A stretch of DNA of 64,000 nt from Gammaproteobacteria bacterium (lineage in GTDB: Bacteria; Pseudomonadota; Gammaproteobacteria; Natronospirales; REEB76). Positions 1 to 9,257 of this stretch are shown piece after piece. The notes beneath the pieces were generated by a model that saw only the letters and a list, made by a program, of their open reading frames with translations, was not told the origin of the DNA and ran no database searches. The position numbers were made by a program, and so were the translations under genes. Positions within the stretch are counted from its first letter, which is position 1, and every line of letters starts with the position of its first letter. The stretch spans positions 202,231 to 266,230 of the forward strand of contig DATEHU010000033.1 in the NCBI GenBank assembly GCA_035279405.1, written 5' to 3'.

Positions 1-2355
1 GCGCTGCTGCAACTGCGCGATCTGGATGTGCGCGATGGCGCGAATCTGGTCCTTGCCGAGCGAATGGAATACCACGCTCTCGTCAATGCGGTTCAGGAAC
101 TCGGGCCGGAAATGCTGCACCACGATTTCCATGACCGCATCTTTCATCTTCTGATAATTCTCCTCACCACTCATTTCCTGAATCACCTGCGACCCGAGAT
201 TTGAAGTCATCACGATCACGGTGTTCTTGAAATTCACGGTTCGGCCCTGGCCGTCGGTCAACCGCCCGTCGTCCAGCACCTGCAGGAGCACGTTGAACAC
301 GTCGGGGTGCGCCTTTTCCACCTCGTCCAGCAGGATCACCGAATAGGGCCGGCGGCGCACCGCTTCGGTGAGGTAGCCGCCCTCCTCGTAGCCCACGTAG
401 CCCGGCGGTGCGCCGATCAGCCGCGCCACCGAGTGCTTCTCCATGAACTCGCTCATGTCCACGCGCACCATGGCCTCTTCGCTGTCGAACAGGAACCAGG
501 CGAGCGCTTTGGTAAGTTCGGTCTTGCCGACGCCGGTCGGCCCGAGGAACAGGAACGAACCGGACGGCCGGTTGGGATCGGACAGCCCGGCGCGCGAACG
601 GCGGATGGCGTTCGACACCGCGCGCACCGCCTCATCCTGCCCGACCACGCGCGTCTTGAGCGCGTCTTCCATGCGCAGCAGCTTTTCCTTCTCGCCTTCC
701 AGCATCTTGGACACCGGAATGCCGGTCCAGCGCGACACCACCTCGGCGATTTCCTCGGCGGTGACCTTGTTGCGCAGCAGCCGCGTCGGCTGGTTTTCCT
801 TCGTGCCCGCCTGCGCGAGCTTCTTTTCGAGCTCCGGGATGCGACCGTACTGCAGCTCCGACATACGTCCGAGATCGCCGGCGCGGCGCGCGCTCTCGAG
901 ATCGGTGCGTGCTTTCTCCAGCGATTCCTTGATCTGCGCGGCGCCCTGCACCGCAGCTTTCTCAGCCTTCCAGATTTCTTCGAGGTCCGAATACTCACGC
1001 TCCAGCTTCTGGATTTCCTCTTCCAGCGTGGCGCGGCGTTTCTTCGAAGCCTCATCCTTTTCCTTCTTGAGCGCCTCGCGTTCGATCTTAAGCTGAATCA
1101 GCCGCCGGTCGAGTTTGTCCATCGCCTCCGGCTTGGAATCAATTTCCATGCGAATGCGCGAGGCCGCCTCGTCAATCAGGTCAATGGCCTTGTCCGGCAA
1201 TTGCCGGTCGGTAATGTAGCGGTAGGACAGCGTCGCGGCCGCGACAATCGCGGGATCGGTGATCTCGACGCCGTGGTGCACTTCGTAGCGCTCCTTCAGG
1301 CCGCGCAGAATCGCAATCGTGTCCTCGACGCTCGGTTGATCCACCAGCACCTTCTGGAAACGCCGTTCCAGAGCTGCGTCCTTCTCGATGTACTGGCGGT
1401 ATTCATCGAGCGTGGTGGCGCCCACGCAGTGCAAGTCGCCGCGCGCGAGAGCGGGCTTCAGCATGTTGCCCGCGTCCATGGAGCCCTCGGCCTTGCCGGC
1501 GCCCACGACAGTGTGAATCTCATCAATGAACAGGATGATCTGACCCTCGGCCTTGGCGATGTCCTTGAGTACCGCCTTGAGGCGCTCTTCGAACTCGCCG
1601 CGGAACTTGGCGCCCGCGATCAGCGCACCCATGTCGAGAGTCAACACGCGCTTGTTCTTGAGGCCTTCGGGTACTTCGCCGTTGACGATGCGCTGCGCCA
1701 GACCTTCCACGATCGCGGTCTTGCCGACGCCCGGCTCACCGATGAGCACGGGATTGTTCTTGGTGCGCCGCTGCAGCACCTGGATGGTGCGGCGGATTTC
1801 GTCGTCGCGGCCGATGACCGGGTCGAGCTTGCCCTGCTCGGCGCGCGCGGTGAGATCTATGGTGTATTTTTCGAGTGCCTGGCGCTGGTCTTCGGCGCCG
1901 GCGTCATTGACCTGCTGACCGCCGCGCAGTTCCTCGATGGCCTTCTCGACCGCCGCCCTGATGGCGCCCGCGTCACGCAATGCTTCGCCGAGCGCACCCT
2001 TGTCGTCCAGGGCTGCGAGCAGGAACAGCTCGCTCGAAATGAACTGGTCCTTGCGCTTCTGCGCCAGCTTGTCGGTGACGTTGAGCAGCCGGTTGAGATC
2101 GGCCGACACCTGCACCTGGCCCTCGGCACCGTGCACTTCGGGCAGGCGATCCAATGCGGTTTCGAGCTGCGAGCGCAGGCGATTGAGATTTGCGCCGGCC
2201 TTGGCCAAGATGGGCCGTGCGCTTCCACCTTCCTGATCGAGCAGCGCCAGCATCAGGTGCAGCGGTTCGATATAGGCATGGTCGCGGCCCACGGCCAGCG
2301 ACTGGGCATCGGCCAAGGCCATCTGGAATTTGCTGGTGAGCTTGTCGAGGCGCAC
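1..2355 (-). CDS. clpB: ClpB disaggregase (partial, C-terminus beyond left edge)
   Basis: Hsp100 AAA+ chaperone that rescues aggregated proteins with DnaK in the cytoplasm. About 785 codons are visible; the family is ~860 residues, so roughly the last 75 lie outside the window. Seen in order: Clp N-domain ([10 protein letters not shown] start), first Walker A GEPGVGKT near residue 206, a Walker B region reading ILFIDEIHT, the coiled-coil middle domain rich in K/E/R (about 400-530), and the second Walker [10 protein letters not shown]. The start is a GTG at 2355, preceded on the minus strand by AGGGGG five bases upstream; no ATG fits the conserved N-terminus. It follows pgeF on the same strand after ~134 bp. 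No heat-shock promoter was identified with confidence. Confidence 0.97.
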   Translation of the reverse strand, partial: MRLDKLTSKFQMALADAQSLAVGRDHAYIEPLHLMLALLDQEGGSARPILAKAGANLNRLRSQLETALDRLPEVHGAEGQVQVSADLNRLLNVTDKLAQKRKDQFISSELFLLAALDDKGALGEALRDAGAIRAAVEKAIEELRGGQQVNDAGAEDQRQALEKYTIDLTARAEQGKLDPVIGRDDEIRRTIQVLQRRTKNNPVLIGEPGVGKTAIVEGLAQRIVNGEVPEGLKNKRVLTLDMGALIAGAKFRGEFEERLKAVLKDIAKAEGQIILFIDEIHTVVGAGKAEGSMDAGNMLKPALARGDLHCVGATTLDEYRQYIEKDAALERRFQKVLVDQPSVEDTIAILRGLKERYEVHHGVEITDPAIVAAATLSYRYITDRQLPDKAIDLIDEAASRIRMEIDSKPEAMDKLDRRLIQLKIEREALKKEKDEASKKRRATLEEEIQKLEREYSDLEEIWKAEKAAVQGAAQIKESLEKARTDLESARRAGDLGRMSELQYGRIPELEKKLAQAGTKENQPTRLLRNKVTAEEIAEVVSRWTGIPVSKMLEGEKEKLLRMEDALKTRVVGQDEAVRAVSNAIRRSRAGLSDPNRPSGSFLFLGPTGVGKTELTKALAWFLFDSEEAMVRVDMSEFMEKHSVARLIGAPPGYVGYEEGGYLTEAVRRRPYSVILLDEVEKAHPDVFNVLLQVLDDGRLTDGQGRTVNFKNTVIVMTSNLGSQVIQEMSGEENYQKMKDAVMEIVVQHFRPEFLNRIDESVVFHSLGKDQIRAIAHIQIAQLQQR

Positions 2356-2464
2356 AAAAACCCCCTGTGAACAGAGGCTTGGATTAGGCTTGAGATGGGG
2401 GTGGGTGTGTAATTTTCAACACTTCGCACCGCCTCATCCCGCACTTCCTCGCACCTTACTCTAG

Positions 2465-2488
2465 CCTCTCTCCACAAGGGAAGAGAGG
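2465..2488. repeat. Palindrome at the pgeF 3' end
   Basis: CCTCTCT (2465-2471) pairs with AGAGAGG (2482-2488) around a 10-nt loop. It abuts the pgeF stop codon at 2490 and precedes clpB. It may act as a weak terminator or mRNA-stabilising hairpin. It is of the same CCCTCTCC/GGAGAGGG class as the palindrome embedded inside pgeF. Confidence 0.5.
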
Positions 2489-2489
2489 A

Positions 2490-3287
2490 CTATGCAGTCA
2501 GCCAAATTAGGCTTGCCATGCGACCGCATTCTCCGTCACGGCGGTAGGAAAAGAAGCGTTCACGTTCCGAATACGTACAGAACCCGCCGCCATAAATATG
2601 GGTCACGCTAGCGCGCCGCAGCCGCTGGCTCGCGATCAGGCAAAGATCGCATAGCCATTTGCCGCCGGCCCGAGGCTCGAATGCCTGATCGGCTTCGGGA
2701 TGGGCTTTGGTCAATGCCGCGCGCACTTCATCGCCGACTTCATACGCCTCGGGTCCGATGGCCGGACCGAGCCAGGCAAGGATCTCGGTAGGCGGTGTGC
2801 GCATTGCCGCAAGCGTGTTTTCAAGAATGCCCGCAGCCAGGCCGCGCCAGCCGCAATGTACGGCGGCCACAGTTTTACCGGTGCGGTCGCACAACAACAC
2901 CGGCAGACAGTCAGCCGTCATAATTGCGCACACCTCACGGGTGGATCTTGTGATCGCAGCATCGGCAGTGGTCTCCTCCGCCGCTTTGCCCACCCTCACT
3001 CCAACCCTGTCCCCCACATTCGTGGGCGAGAGGGGATTATCAAAATGTCCGATGGTCGTGACCTGTGCACCGTGCACCTGCGCAAGCCAGTACGGTTCAC
3101 GCGGCAAACGCAGCTCGGTTCGCAACTGCAACCGGTTTTCGGCCACGGCGCGCGGATCGTCCCCAACGTGCGTGCCAAGATTGAAGGAAGCATACGCACC
3201 GCGGCTCACGCCGCCGCTGCGTGTGGTGCTGACCGCGCGCACGTTCGCGGGCGCGGGCCAGTCGGGTGCAATCCAGTCAGTGGCCAT
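2490..3287 (-). CDS. pgeF: PgeF/YfiH family purine nucleoside phosphorylase (laccase-domain protein)
   Basis: Member of the Cu-oxidase_4/YfiH family, zinc-dependent cytoplasmic enzymes acting on purine nucleosides and implicated in peptidoglycan fidelity in E. coli. 265 aa from the ATG at 3287. Family motifs seen: STTRSGGVS, WLAQVHG, the MTADCLPVLLCD block with the conserved Cys, AVHCGWRGLAAG with the conserved His, and LGPAIGP. The start overlaps the end of rluD by 11 nt, as expected for a coupled rluD-pgeF pair. The protein is ~22 residues longer than E. coli YfiH (243 aa). The extra residues (DNPLSPTNVGDRVGVRVG) fall between the QVHG strand and the TADA segment and are encoded by a DNA palindrome. 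The reading frame stays open, so the gene is probably functional. Confidence 0.95.
   Translation of the reverse strand: MATDWIAPDWPAPANVRAVSTTRSGGVSRGAYASFNLGTHVGDDPRAVAENRLQLRTELRLPREPYWLAQVHGAQVTTIGHFDNPLSPTNVGDRVGVRVGKAAEETTADAAITRSTREVCAIMTADCLPVLLCDRTGKTVAAVHCGWRGLAAGILENTLAAMRTPPTEILAWLGPAIGPEAYEVGDEVRAALTKAHPEADQAFEPRAGGKWLCDLCLIASQRLRRASVTHIYGGGFCTYSERERFFSYRRDGECGRMASLIWLTA
2988..3036. repeat. REP-like palindrome inserted in frame within pgeF
   Basis: Arms at 3005-3017 and 3022-3034 are complementary at 11 of 13 positions around a 4-nt loop. They are preceded on the + strand by CACCCTCACTCCAA, a lead-in familiar from intergenic palindromes of Xanthomonad-type genomes. The element codes for the extra loop of PgeF in frame on the minus strand. 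Confidence 0.7.
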
Positions 3288-4260
3288 GTCCGGGCTCACG
3301 CCGCAAGTCGAGATCCAGCGCCTGCAGCAACTGCTGCATGTCATCCGGCAACGGTGCTTCCCAGCGCAGCAATTCGCCGCTCTGCGGATGCGCAAGGCCG
3401 AGGCGGCGTGCATGCAGCGCCTGGCGTTTGAAGCTGCGCAATGCTTCCTGCAGGGACAAGGTGGCATCGGCGGGAATCGCGAGCCGCCGGCCGTACACCG
3501 GATCGCCGACCAGCGGATGATGGATATGCGCCAGGTGCACGCGGATCTGATGTGTGCGCCCGGTTTCCAGTCGCACCGATACGTGCGTATGCGCGCGGAA
3601 GCGCTGGATCACGCGGTAATGGGTCACGGCCGCGCGCCCGCCTTCGCGCACGCTCATGCGCTTGCGATCCACATGGTGGCGCGCGATGGGCGCGTCCACG
3701 GTGCCGCCTCCGGTCATGACGCCCACGGCCACGGCCTCATATTCGCGCTCGAAATCCCGGGCCGCGAGCGCCGCCACCAGTTTGGTGTGCGCTTCCAGCG
3801 TACGTGCCACCGCCAGCAGGCCCGAAGTGTCCTTGTCGAGGCGATGCACCAATCCGCAGCGCGGCACGTTGATCAGCTCCGGCGCGTAATGCAGCAGTGC
3901 GTTCTGCAGCGTGCCGGCGGGATTGCCGGCGCCCGGATGCACCACCAGGCCCGCCGGCTTGTTGACCACGATCAGGCTGGCGTCCGCGTGCACGATCTCC
4001 AGGGGCAAAGCCTGTGGCTGGAGTTCCACGAGCGGCTCTTCCACGACCATCAGGCGCAGGCGCTGGCCGCCGACCACCGAATCGCGCGGTCGCGGCACGC
4101 GTTCGTCCAGCAGCACGCGGCCGTCCTTGATCCATTGTGTCAGGCGGCTGCGGGAATATTCGGGAAACATCTGGGCGAGTGCTTGATCCAGGCGCAGTCC
4201 CGCCAAGTTTGCGGGAACCAGGGCCTCCTTGATGGCGGACGGGCGCACGCCGGGATTCAT
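3277..4260 (-). CDS. rluD: 23S rRNA pseudouridine synthase RluD
   Basis: Makes pseudouridines in helix 69 of 23S rRNA (positions 1911, 1915 and 1917 in E. coli). 327 aa, normal family length. An S4 RNA-binding domain occupies about residues 15-80 (LDQALAQMFPEYSRSRLTQWI). The catalytic domain carries GLVHRLDKDTSGLL with the catalytic Asp, and ends with the RTHQIRVHLAH motif. It lies between pgeF (downstream, overlapping by 11 nt) and bamD (upstream, divergent), a common gammaproteobacterial order. RluA/RluC are paralogues, but the length, the S4 domain and this neighbourhood favour RluD. Confidence 0.95.
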   Translation of the reverse strand: MNPGVRPSAIKEALVPANLAGLRLDQALAQMFPEYSRSRLTQWIKDGRVLLDERVPRPRDSVVGGQRLRLMVVEEPLVELQPQALPLEIVHADASLIVVNKPAGLVVHPGAGNPAGTLQNALLHYAPELINVPRCGLVHRLDKDTSGLLAVARTLEAHTKLVAALAARDFEREYEAVAVGVMTGGGTVDAPIARHHVDRKRMSVREGGRAAVTHYRVIQRFRAHTHVSVRLETGRTHQIRVHLAHIHHPLVGDPVYGRRLAIPADATLSLQEALRSFKRQALHARRLGLAHPQSGELLRWEAPLPDDMQQLLQALDLDLRREPGHGH

Positions 4261-4335
4261 CGGTACGCAGTACTGCAGTGGTTACGATATACTGACCAGC
4301 ACACGCTTTCAGCCTGCCTCAGGATTGATTCCCAC

Positions 4336-5103
4336 ATGCGGTTTCGCCCGGGTTTATTCAGCTGTTTAGCCGCAGCGCTGCTGCTTGCGGCCTGCGCCAG
4401 CCAGCAATCCAAGGATCAGTACCTGGCACCCGAGGCCTTGTACAAGAGCATACAAGCCAACCTCGCGGCCGGCAATTACAAGACTGCCATCAGTCGCCTG
4501 CAGACCATGGAAGCGCGTTTCCCGTTCAATGATTACGGCACCCAGGCGCAGATGGATCTGATCTACGCCAACTACATGGACAAGAATTACGACGCAGCAG
4601 AAGATGCCGCGGACCGCTTCATCCGCGAGCACCCGCGCCATGCCGATGTGGATTACGCCTATTACATGAAAGGCGTGGCGTATTTCGACGAGGCCCCGGG
4701 TCCGTTCATGCGCCTGTTCCGCCACGATATCTATCAGCGTGACCCGTCCAATGCCCAGAAATCCTTCCAGGCCTTTCAGCTGCTGCTGCAGAAATTCCCC
4801 GACACCAAATACGCCGCGGATGCACGCCAGCGCCTGCTGTACCTGCGCGACCGGCTGGCGGATTACCAATGGGCGTTGGCCGATTACTACATGCGCCGCG
4901 GCGCCTGGATCTCCGCGGTGCAGCGCGCGGATACGATTGTCAGGAACTATCCCGAGAGTCCGCGGGTCGAGGACGCCTTGAAGATCCTGTACACCGCCTA
5001 TAACCGCCTCGGCCTCACGGATCTGGCGGATAGCGCGCGCAAAATCCTGCAATTGAGTTTCCCGGGCGCCGATCCAAACTACAAACCACACGCGCCGGCA
5101 TGA
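4336..5103 (+). CDS. bamD: Outer membrane assembly lipoprotein BamD
   Basis: Essential lipoprotein of the BAM complex that works with BamA to insert beta-barrel proteins in the outer membrane. 255 aa from the ATG at 4336. A lipoprotein signal ends in a lipobox, LLLAAC, giving lipidated Cys about 20 residues in. TPR-like helical repeats follow (ALYKSIQANLAAGNYKTAI, then DAAEDAADRFIREHP). The conserved YAYYMKGVAYF segment and the C-terminal NYPESPRVEDALKIL block identify the family. It is divergent from rluD with a ~75-bp shared upstream region and convergent with nadE. Confidence 0.96.
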   Translation: MRFRPGLFSCLAAALLLAACASQQSKDQYLAPEALYKSIQANLAAGNYKTAISRLQTMEARFPFNDYGTQAQMDLIYANYMDKNYDAAEDAADRFIREHPRHADVDYAYYMKGVAYFDEAPGPFMRLFRHDIYQRDPSNAQKSFQAFQLLLQKFPDTKYAADARQRLLYLRDRLADYQWALADYYMRRGAWISAVQRADTIVRNYPESPRVEDALKILYTAYNRLGLTDLADSARKILQLSFPGADPNYKPHAPA

Positions 5104-5107
5104 ATAT

Positions 5108-5174
5108 CGGATGCTGAGTATCGTGTGCCGAGTGATTCTAGAGGTTTGCACCCGGCATGCGTACACAGCATCCG
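5108..5174. terminator. Long inverted repeat between convergent bamD and nadE
   Basis: CGGATGCTG (5108-5116) is perfectly complementary to CAGCATCCG (5166-5174). The arms continue inward with partial pairing (GTATCGTGTGCCG against CGGCATGCGTAC). It sits between two convergent genes and could end transcription from both sides, although no strong T-run is seen. Confidence 0.5.
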
Positions 5175-5187
5175 GTTCTCTCTGTAT

Positions 5188-6813
5188 TCAGCGGTGATAG
5201 CCTGAAGTGATGGGATAGCGCCGGTCGCGGCCGAAGGCGCGGCGGCTCACACGCACCCCGGGCGGCGACTGGCGGCGCTTGTACTCGGCAGACTGCACCA
5301 TCTTCACCACGCGTTTGACCACAGTCTCGTCGTAGCCGAGCGCCACGATTTCCGCCACGGTTTTATCGTCTTCCACGTAAGCGCCGAGAATCGGATCGAG
5401 AATAGCGTACGGCGGCAGATTGTCGCTGTCCTTTTGGCCGGGCGCGAGTTCCGCCGTCGGCACACGCTCGATCACCGCATCGGGGATCGCCGCGGACAGG
5501 CTATTGCGGTAGCGCGCCAGGCGGTACACCCAGGTCTTGGTCACGTCCTTGATCGGCGCGAAACCGCCGGCCATGTCGCCGTAGAGCGTGGCGTAGCCCA
5601 CCGCGGTCTCGCTCTTGTTGCCGGTGGTGAGCAACAGCCGGCCCGTCTTGTTGGACAGCGCCATGAGCAACACACCACGGCAGCGCGCCTGCAGGTTCTG
5701 CGCGGCCACGTCGTCGGCCCTGCCGCCGATCACCGGTTTGAGTGCCTGCAGGAATGCCGCGAACGCGGACTCGATGGAAATGCTGTGATATTCCACGCCC
5801 AGCAGTTGGGCTTGGTGCACGGATTCATCCACGCTGAGTTTCGAGGTATGGCGTGACGGCATCATCACGGCGGTGATGTTTTCCTTGCCCAGGGCGTCCA
5901 CCGCCAGCGCCAGCGTCAATGCCGAATCAATGCCACCCGACAATCCGACTATGGCACCCGTGAATCTGTTTTTCGCGGCATAGTCGCACACGCCCATCAC
6001 GATGGCGCGGTACACGCTTTGTTCCTCGCTCTCATCAGAGTGCACGTTGCCCGCCAGGGCCTGCACCTGGCCGGCGTGGGTCTCGAAATCCACCGGATAC
6101 AGGCCTGCTTCGAAATTCGGTGCGCGCACGGCCACACAGCCGTCCGGATTCACCACCAGCGAGCCGCCGTCAAATACCAGCTCGTCCTGACCGCCAACCA
6201 GGTTCACGTACATCAGCGGCACGCCGGCTGCGCGTGCGCGCCGGCGCAGTTCCTCCTCGCGCTGACGCTGCTTGCCGAGTTCGAAGGGCGAAGCGTTGGG
6301 AATCAACAGCAGGCGCGCGCCGGCTTGCACTGCTTCTGCCGGCGGTCCCGCGTGCCAGATGTCCTCGCACACGTTGAGGCCCAGCGGGGTGCCCCCGAAA
6401 TCCACCAGCGCGGGCGCCTCCCCGGGAGTGAAATAGCGCTTTTCGTCGAACACACTGTAATTCGGCAATTCGCGCTTGCGGTAGGTGGCGCGCAGCACGC
6501 CGCCCGCGATGACGCTCGTCACGTTGTATATGCGGCCGCCCTCGTACAGCGGATAACCCACCAGCATGTCGATGCCGCGCACTTCACGCAGCAGACGCTC
6601 GACACCCTGCTCCACTTCGCGACGCAGGGCGGAATGGAACAGCAGGTCTTCCGGTGGATAGCCGGTAAGCGTGAGTTCGGGATACACCACAAGCTGTGCG
6701 TGCATTTCGTCGCGGCTGCGATTTGCGGCCTGCATGACTTTCTGCAGGTTGCCGGGCACGTCGCCCACCAGCAGGTTCAGCTGGGCCATGACGATGCGAA
6801 ATGCGTTGCTCAT
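5188..6813 (-). CDS. nadE: Glutamine-dependent NAD+ synthase
   Basis: Last step of NAD biosynthesis: amidates deamido-NAD+ using glutamine and ATP. 541 aa with an N-terminal nitrilase-type glutaminase domain and a C-terminal ATP-pyrophosphatase synthetase domain. The glutaminase triad is visible as Glu46 (YPELTLTGYPPEDLL), Lys113 (KRELPNYSVFDEKRYF) and Cys149 (LNVCEDIWH). The synthetase P-loop GLSGGIDSA lies near residue 295, followed by TTGNKSETAVGY and the YGDMAGGFAPIKD segment. The start ATG at 6813 gives the expected MAQLN beta-strand. It follows a terminator downstream of sucD, so it is probably its own transcription unit. Confidence 0.97.
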   Translation of the reverse strand: MSNAFRIVMAQLNLLVGDVPGNLQKVMQAANRSRDEMHAQLVVYPELTLTGYPPEDLLFHSALRREVEQGVERLLREVRGIDMLVGYPLYEGGRIYNVTSVIAGGVLRATYRKRELPNYSVFDEKRYFTPGEAPALVDFGGTPLGLNVCEDIWHAGPPAEAVQAGARLLLIPNASPFELGKQRQREEELRRRARAAGVPLMYVNLVGGQDELVFDGGSLVVNPDGCVAVRAPNFEAGLYPVDFETHAGQVQALAGNVHSDESEEQSVYRAIVMGVCDYAAKNRFTGAIVGLSGGIDSALTLALAVDALGKENITAVMMPSRHTSKLSVDESVHQAQLLGVEYHSISIESAFAAFLQALKPVIGGRADDVAAQNLQARCRGVLLMALSNKTGRLLLTTGNKSETAVGYATLYGDMAGGFAPIKDVTKTWVYRLARYRNSLSAAIPDAVIERVPTAELAPGQKDSDNLPPYAILDPILGAYVEDDKTVAEIVALGYDETVVKRVVKMVQSAEYKRRQSPPGVRVSRRAFGRDRRYPITSGYHR

Positions 6814-6834
6814 GTGATTATTTTCTCACAAGCA

Positions 6835-6859
6835 AAATCCCCGCCAGTGGCGGGGATTT
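6835..6859 (-). terminator. Rho-independent terminator after sucD
   Basis: Perfect 11-bp stem, AAATCCCCGCC (6835-6845) with GGCGGGGATTT (6849-6859) around a 3-nt loop. On the minus strand it is followed by TTTTGCTTG. It separates sucD from nadE. Confidence 0.85.
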
Positions 6860-6887
6860 CACCGTACACGGATCGCCGTACCGTTTC

Positions 6888-7880
6888 TCAACGGCGCACG
6901 CGCCGGCGCTTGGCCGCCGCTTTTCTGGTTACCGCCGTGCGCCCGGATTTCCCGGTGTGATTCGCAGATCTGGATTGTTTCGCGGATTTTCGCGACGCCT
7001 TCGCATGCTTACCCTTGAGCAGCGCCGCCATGGCGCTGCCCAGTTCCGCCGGCGAATGCACGGTCCGGACGCCTGCCGCTTCCAGCGTTTCAAACTTGGC
7101 CTGCGCGGTGCCTTTGCCGCCCGACACGATGGCGCCGGCATGGCCCATGCGCTTGCCGGGCGGAGCAGTCACCCCCGCGATGTACGCGACCACCGGCTTG
7201 CGCACATGCTTATGGATGTATTCCGCCGCCGCTTCCTCGTCGGAGCCGCCAATCTCGCCCACCATGAGAATGCCTTCGGTCTGCGGGTCGGCGTTAAAGC
7301 GCGCGATCACGTCAATGAAACTCATGCCGTGCACCGGATCGCCGCCGATGCCGACGCAGGTGGATTGTCCCAGACGCAGATTGGTGGTCTGGAACACGGC
7401 TTCATAGGTCAGGGTACCGGAGCGCGACACGATGCCGACACGGCCGCGCTGGTGAATGTGGCCCGGCATGATGCCGATCTTGCACTCGCCGGGGGTGATG
7501 ATGCCGGGACAATTCGGTCCGATGAGCACGCAATCCCTGCCGCGGATCGCGGCCTTGACCTTGATCATGTCGGTGACCGGGATGCCCTCGGTGATACACA
7601 CGATTACCTTGATACCGGCATCGGCGGCTTCCAGGATGGCGTCGGCGGCAAACGGCGCCGGCACGTAGATCATGCTGGCCTCGGCGCCGGTCTGCTGTAC
7701 CGCATGCTGCACGGTGTTGAATACCGGCAAGTTCAGGTGCTGCTCGCCGCCGCGACCGGGAGTCACGCCGCCGACCAGTTTCGTGCCGTAGGCGAGAGCC
7801 TGTTGGCTGTGAAAGGTGCCTTGCCTGCCTGTAAATCCCTGGCAGATGACTTTGGTCTTTTTGTTGACAAGAATGCTCAT
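6888..7880 (-). CDS. sucD: Succinyl-CoA ligase alpha subunit with basic C-terminal tail
   Basis: TCA-cycle enzyme subunit that binds CoA and carries the phosphohistidine. The first ~290 residues match the usual length (E. coli 289 aa) and contain the CoA-binding [10 protein letters not shown] motif, [19 protein letters not shown], and active-site His247 in [10 protein letters not shown]. Residues 291-330 are an extra tail with 16 Lys/Arg and 2 His out of 40 residues, ending [11 protein letters not shown], resembling histone-H1-like or RNA-binding tails. It follows sucC, with a REP-type element in the 130-bp gap. The tail is in frame with no sign of frameshift; its role is unknown. Confidence 0.95.
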   Translation of the reverse strand: MSILVNKKTKVICQGFTGRQGTFHSQQALAYGTKLVGGVTPGRGGEQHLNLPVFNTVQHAVQQTGAEASMIYVPAPFAADAILEAADAGIKVIVCITEGIPVTDMIKVKAAIRGRDCVLIGPNCPGIITPGECKIGIMPGHIHQRGRVGIVSRSGTLTYEAVFQTTNLRLGQSTCVGIGGDPVHGMSFIDVIARFNADPQTEGILMVGEIGGSDEEAAAEYIHKHVRKPVVAYIAGVTAPPGKRMGHAGAIVSGGKGTAQAKFETLEAAGVRTVHSPAELGSAMAALLKGKHAKASRKSAKQSRSANHTGKSGRTAVTRKAAAKRRRVRR

Positions 7881-7920
7881 CCGTCAATCCTCAGAATAAA
7901 GTTTCATCGTGGGAACGATC

Positions 7921-7987
7921 TTCGTAGGAGCGACGGTCCCCGTCGCGATGTCGCTCCGAAGATCGCGGCGAATATCGCCGCTCCCAC
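7921..7987. repeat. REP-type element between sucC and sucD
   Basis: Two hairpins in tandem: GGAGCGAC (7927-7934) with GTCGCTCC (7950-7957), and GCGGCGA (7965-7971) with TCGCCGC (7975-7981), followed by TCCCACA. It has the same architecture as the element at 40218-40276. Within the sucCD operon it could modulate relative expression of the two subunits or stabilise mRNA. Confidence 0.7.
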
Positions 7988-8010
7988 AATATTCTTGCTC
8001 CCACACGAAA

Positions 8011-9177
8011 TCAGGCCTGCACTGAAGCTACGACTTTCCGGGCGGCATCGGTCAGGTCATTCGCGGGCGTGATCGCCAGACCGCTCTTGGCGAGCAGCGC
8101 CTTGCCCTGCTCGACATTGGTGCCCTCAAGGCGCACCACCACCGGCACCCGCACGCCTACGTCCTTGACCGCGGCGATGATGCCCTCGGCGATCAGATCG
8201 CAGCGCACGATGCCGCCGAAGATATTGACCAGAATCGCCTTGACACTCCGGTTGGACAGAATCAGCTTGAAGGCCACAGTCACGCGCTCTGTGGTGGCGC
8301 CGCCGCCGACGTCCAGAAAATTCGCCGGTCGGCCGCCATGCAGCTTGATGATGTCCATGGTCGCCATGGCCAGACCGGCGCCATTCACCATGCAGGCGAT
8401 ATTGCCGTCCAAGGATACGTAGTTCAGTTCATGCTGGCGCGCTTCGCTCTCGCGTGCATCCTCCTGCGAAACGTCGCGCATGGCCGCCAATTCCGGCTGC
8501 CGGTAAAGCGCGTTGTCGTCGAGATTTACCTTCGCATCCAGCGCCAGCACCCTGCCGGCGGTGGTCACGATCAGCGGGTTGACCTCCACCAGGCTCGCGT
8601 CCTTCTCCATGAACAGCCGGTACAGACCATTCACGATCTTGCCGAACGCGGCCAGTTGTTCCTTTTGCCCGAGGCCAAGTCCGAACGCCAGGTCCCGCAC
8701 CTGATGCGGCTGCACGCCCGCGGCCGGATGCACCCACACGCGGAAAATCTTCTCCGGAGTCCTGGCCGCGACTTCCTCGATCTCCATGCCGCCCGCCGCG
8801 GACGCCATGAATACCACCTGTTCGCGCGCCCGGTCCACGAGCACCGAGAGATACAATTCGCGCTCGATGTCCGAGCCCGACTCGACCAGTACCGTATTGA
8901 TGGGCAACCCCGCCGGCCCGGTCTGGTGGGTCGTGAGGCGCTGTCCGAGCATGGCCGCGGCCGCGGCGCGCACCTCATCGTGGCTGCGGCAGAGCTTCAC
9001 ACCTCCGGCCTTGCCACGGCCGCCGGCATGCACCTGCGCCTTGACTACCCACAGCGAACCGCCCAGATCGCGCGCGGCGGCGGCGGCCGCATCGGGCGTT
9101 GTGGCCGGGCGGCCATTCGGGACCGGAATATCGTATGCTGCAAACAGCCGTTTGGCCTGATACTCGTGCAGGTTCAT
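8011..9177 (-). CDS. sucC: Succinyl-CoA ligase beta subunit (ADP/GDP-forming)
   Basis: Partner of SucD; carries the ATP-grasp nucleotide site. 388 aa from the ATG at 9177, identical in length to the E. coli protein. Recognisable features are the [14 protein letters not shown]-terminus, [45 protein letters not shown], and the C-terminal [10 protein letters not shown] and RLEGTN segments. It is divergent from pilS, with 80 bp between the start codons, and leads the sucCD operon. Adjacency of sucCD and pilSR is also familiar from Xanthomonas-type genomes. Confidence 0.97.
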   Translation of the reverse strand: MNLHEYQAKRLFAAYDIPVPNGRPATTPDAAAAAARDLGGSLWVVKAQVHAGGRGKAGGVKLCRSHDEVRAAAAAMLGQRLTTHQTGPAGLPINTVLVESGSDIERELYLSVLVDRAREQVVFMASAAGGMEIEEVAARTPEKIFRVWVHPAAGVQPHQVRDLAFGLGLGQKEQLAAFGKIVNGLYRLFMEKDASLVEVNPLIVTTAGRVLALDAKVNLDDNALYRQPELAAMRDVSQEDARESEARQHELNYVSLDGNIACMVNGAGLAMATMDIIKLHGGRPANFLDVGGGATTERVTVAFKLILSNRSVKAILVNIFGGIVRCDLIAEGIIAAVKDVGVRVPVVVRLEGTNVEQGKALLAKSGLAITPANDLTDAARKVVASVQA

Positions 9178-9257
9178 GATGCAACACGTGGAATGCGACG
9201 GGTGAGGGCGGGTATTTTGAGGCAAACAGCCGCAGTTCGCAAAGGCGGACTTTCACA

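Noticed and set aside
307-2370. 687-codon open frame on the + strand opposite clpB
   Set aside because: Antisense shadow of clpB caused by high GC codon usage; no family signature and the minus strand is plainly ClpB.
2707-4335. Very long open frame on the + strand continuing into bamD
   Set aside because: It is antisense to pgeF and rluD; the lipoprotein signal fixes the real bamD start at 4336.
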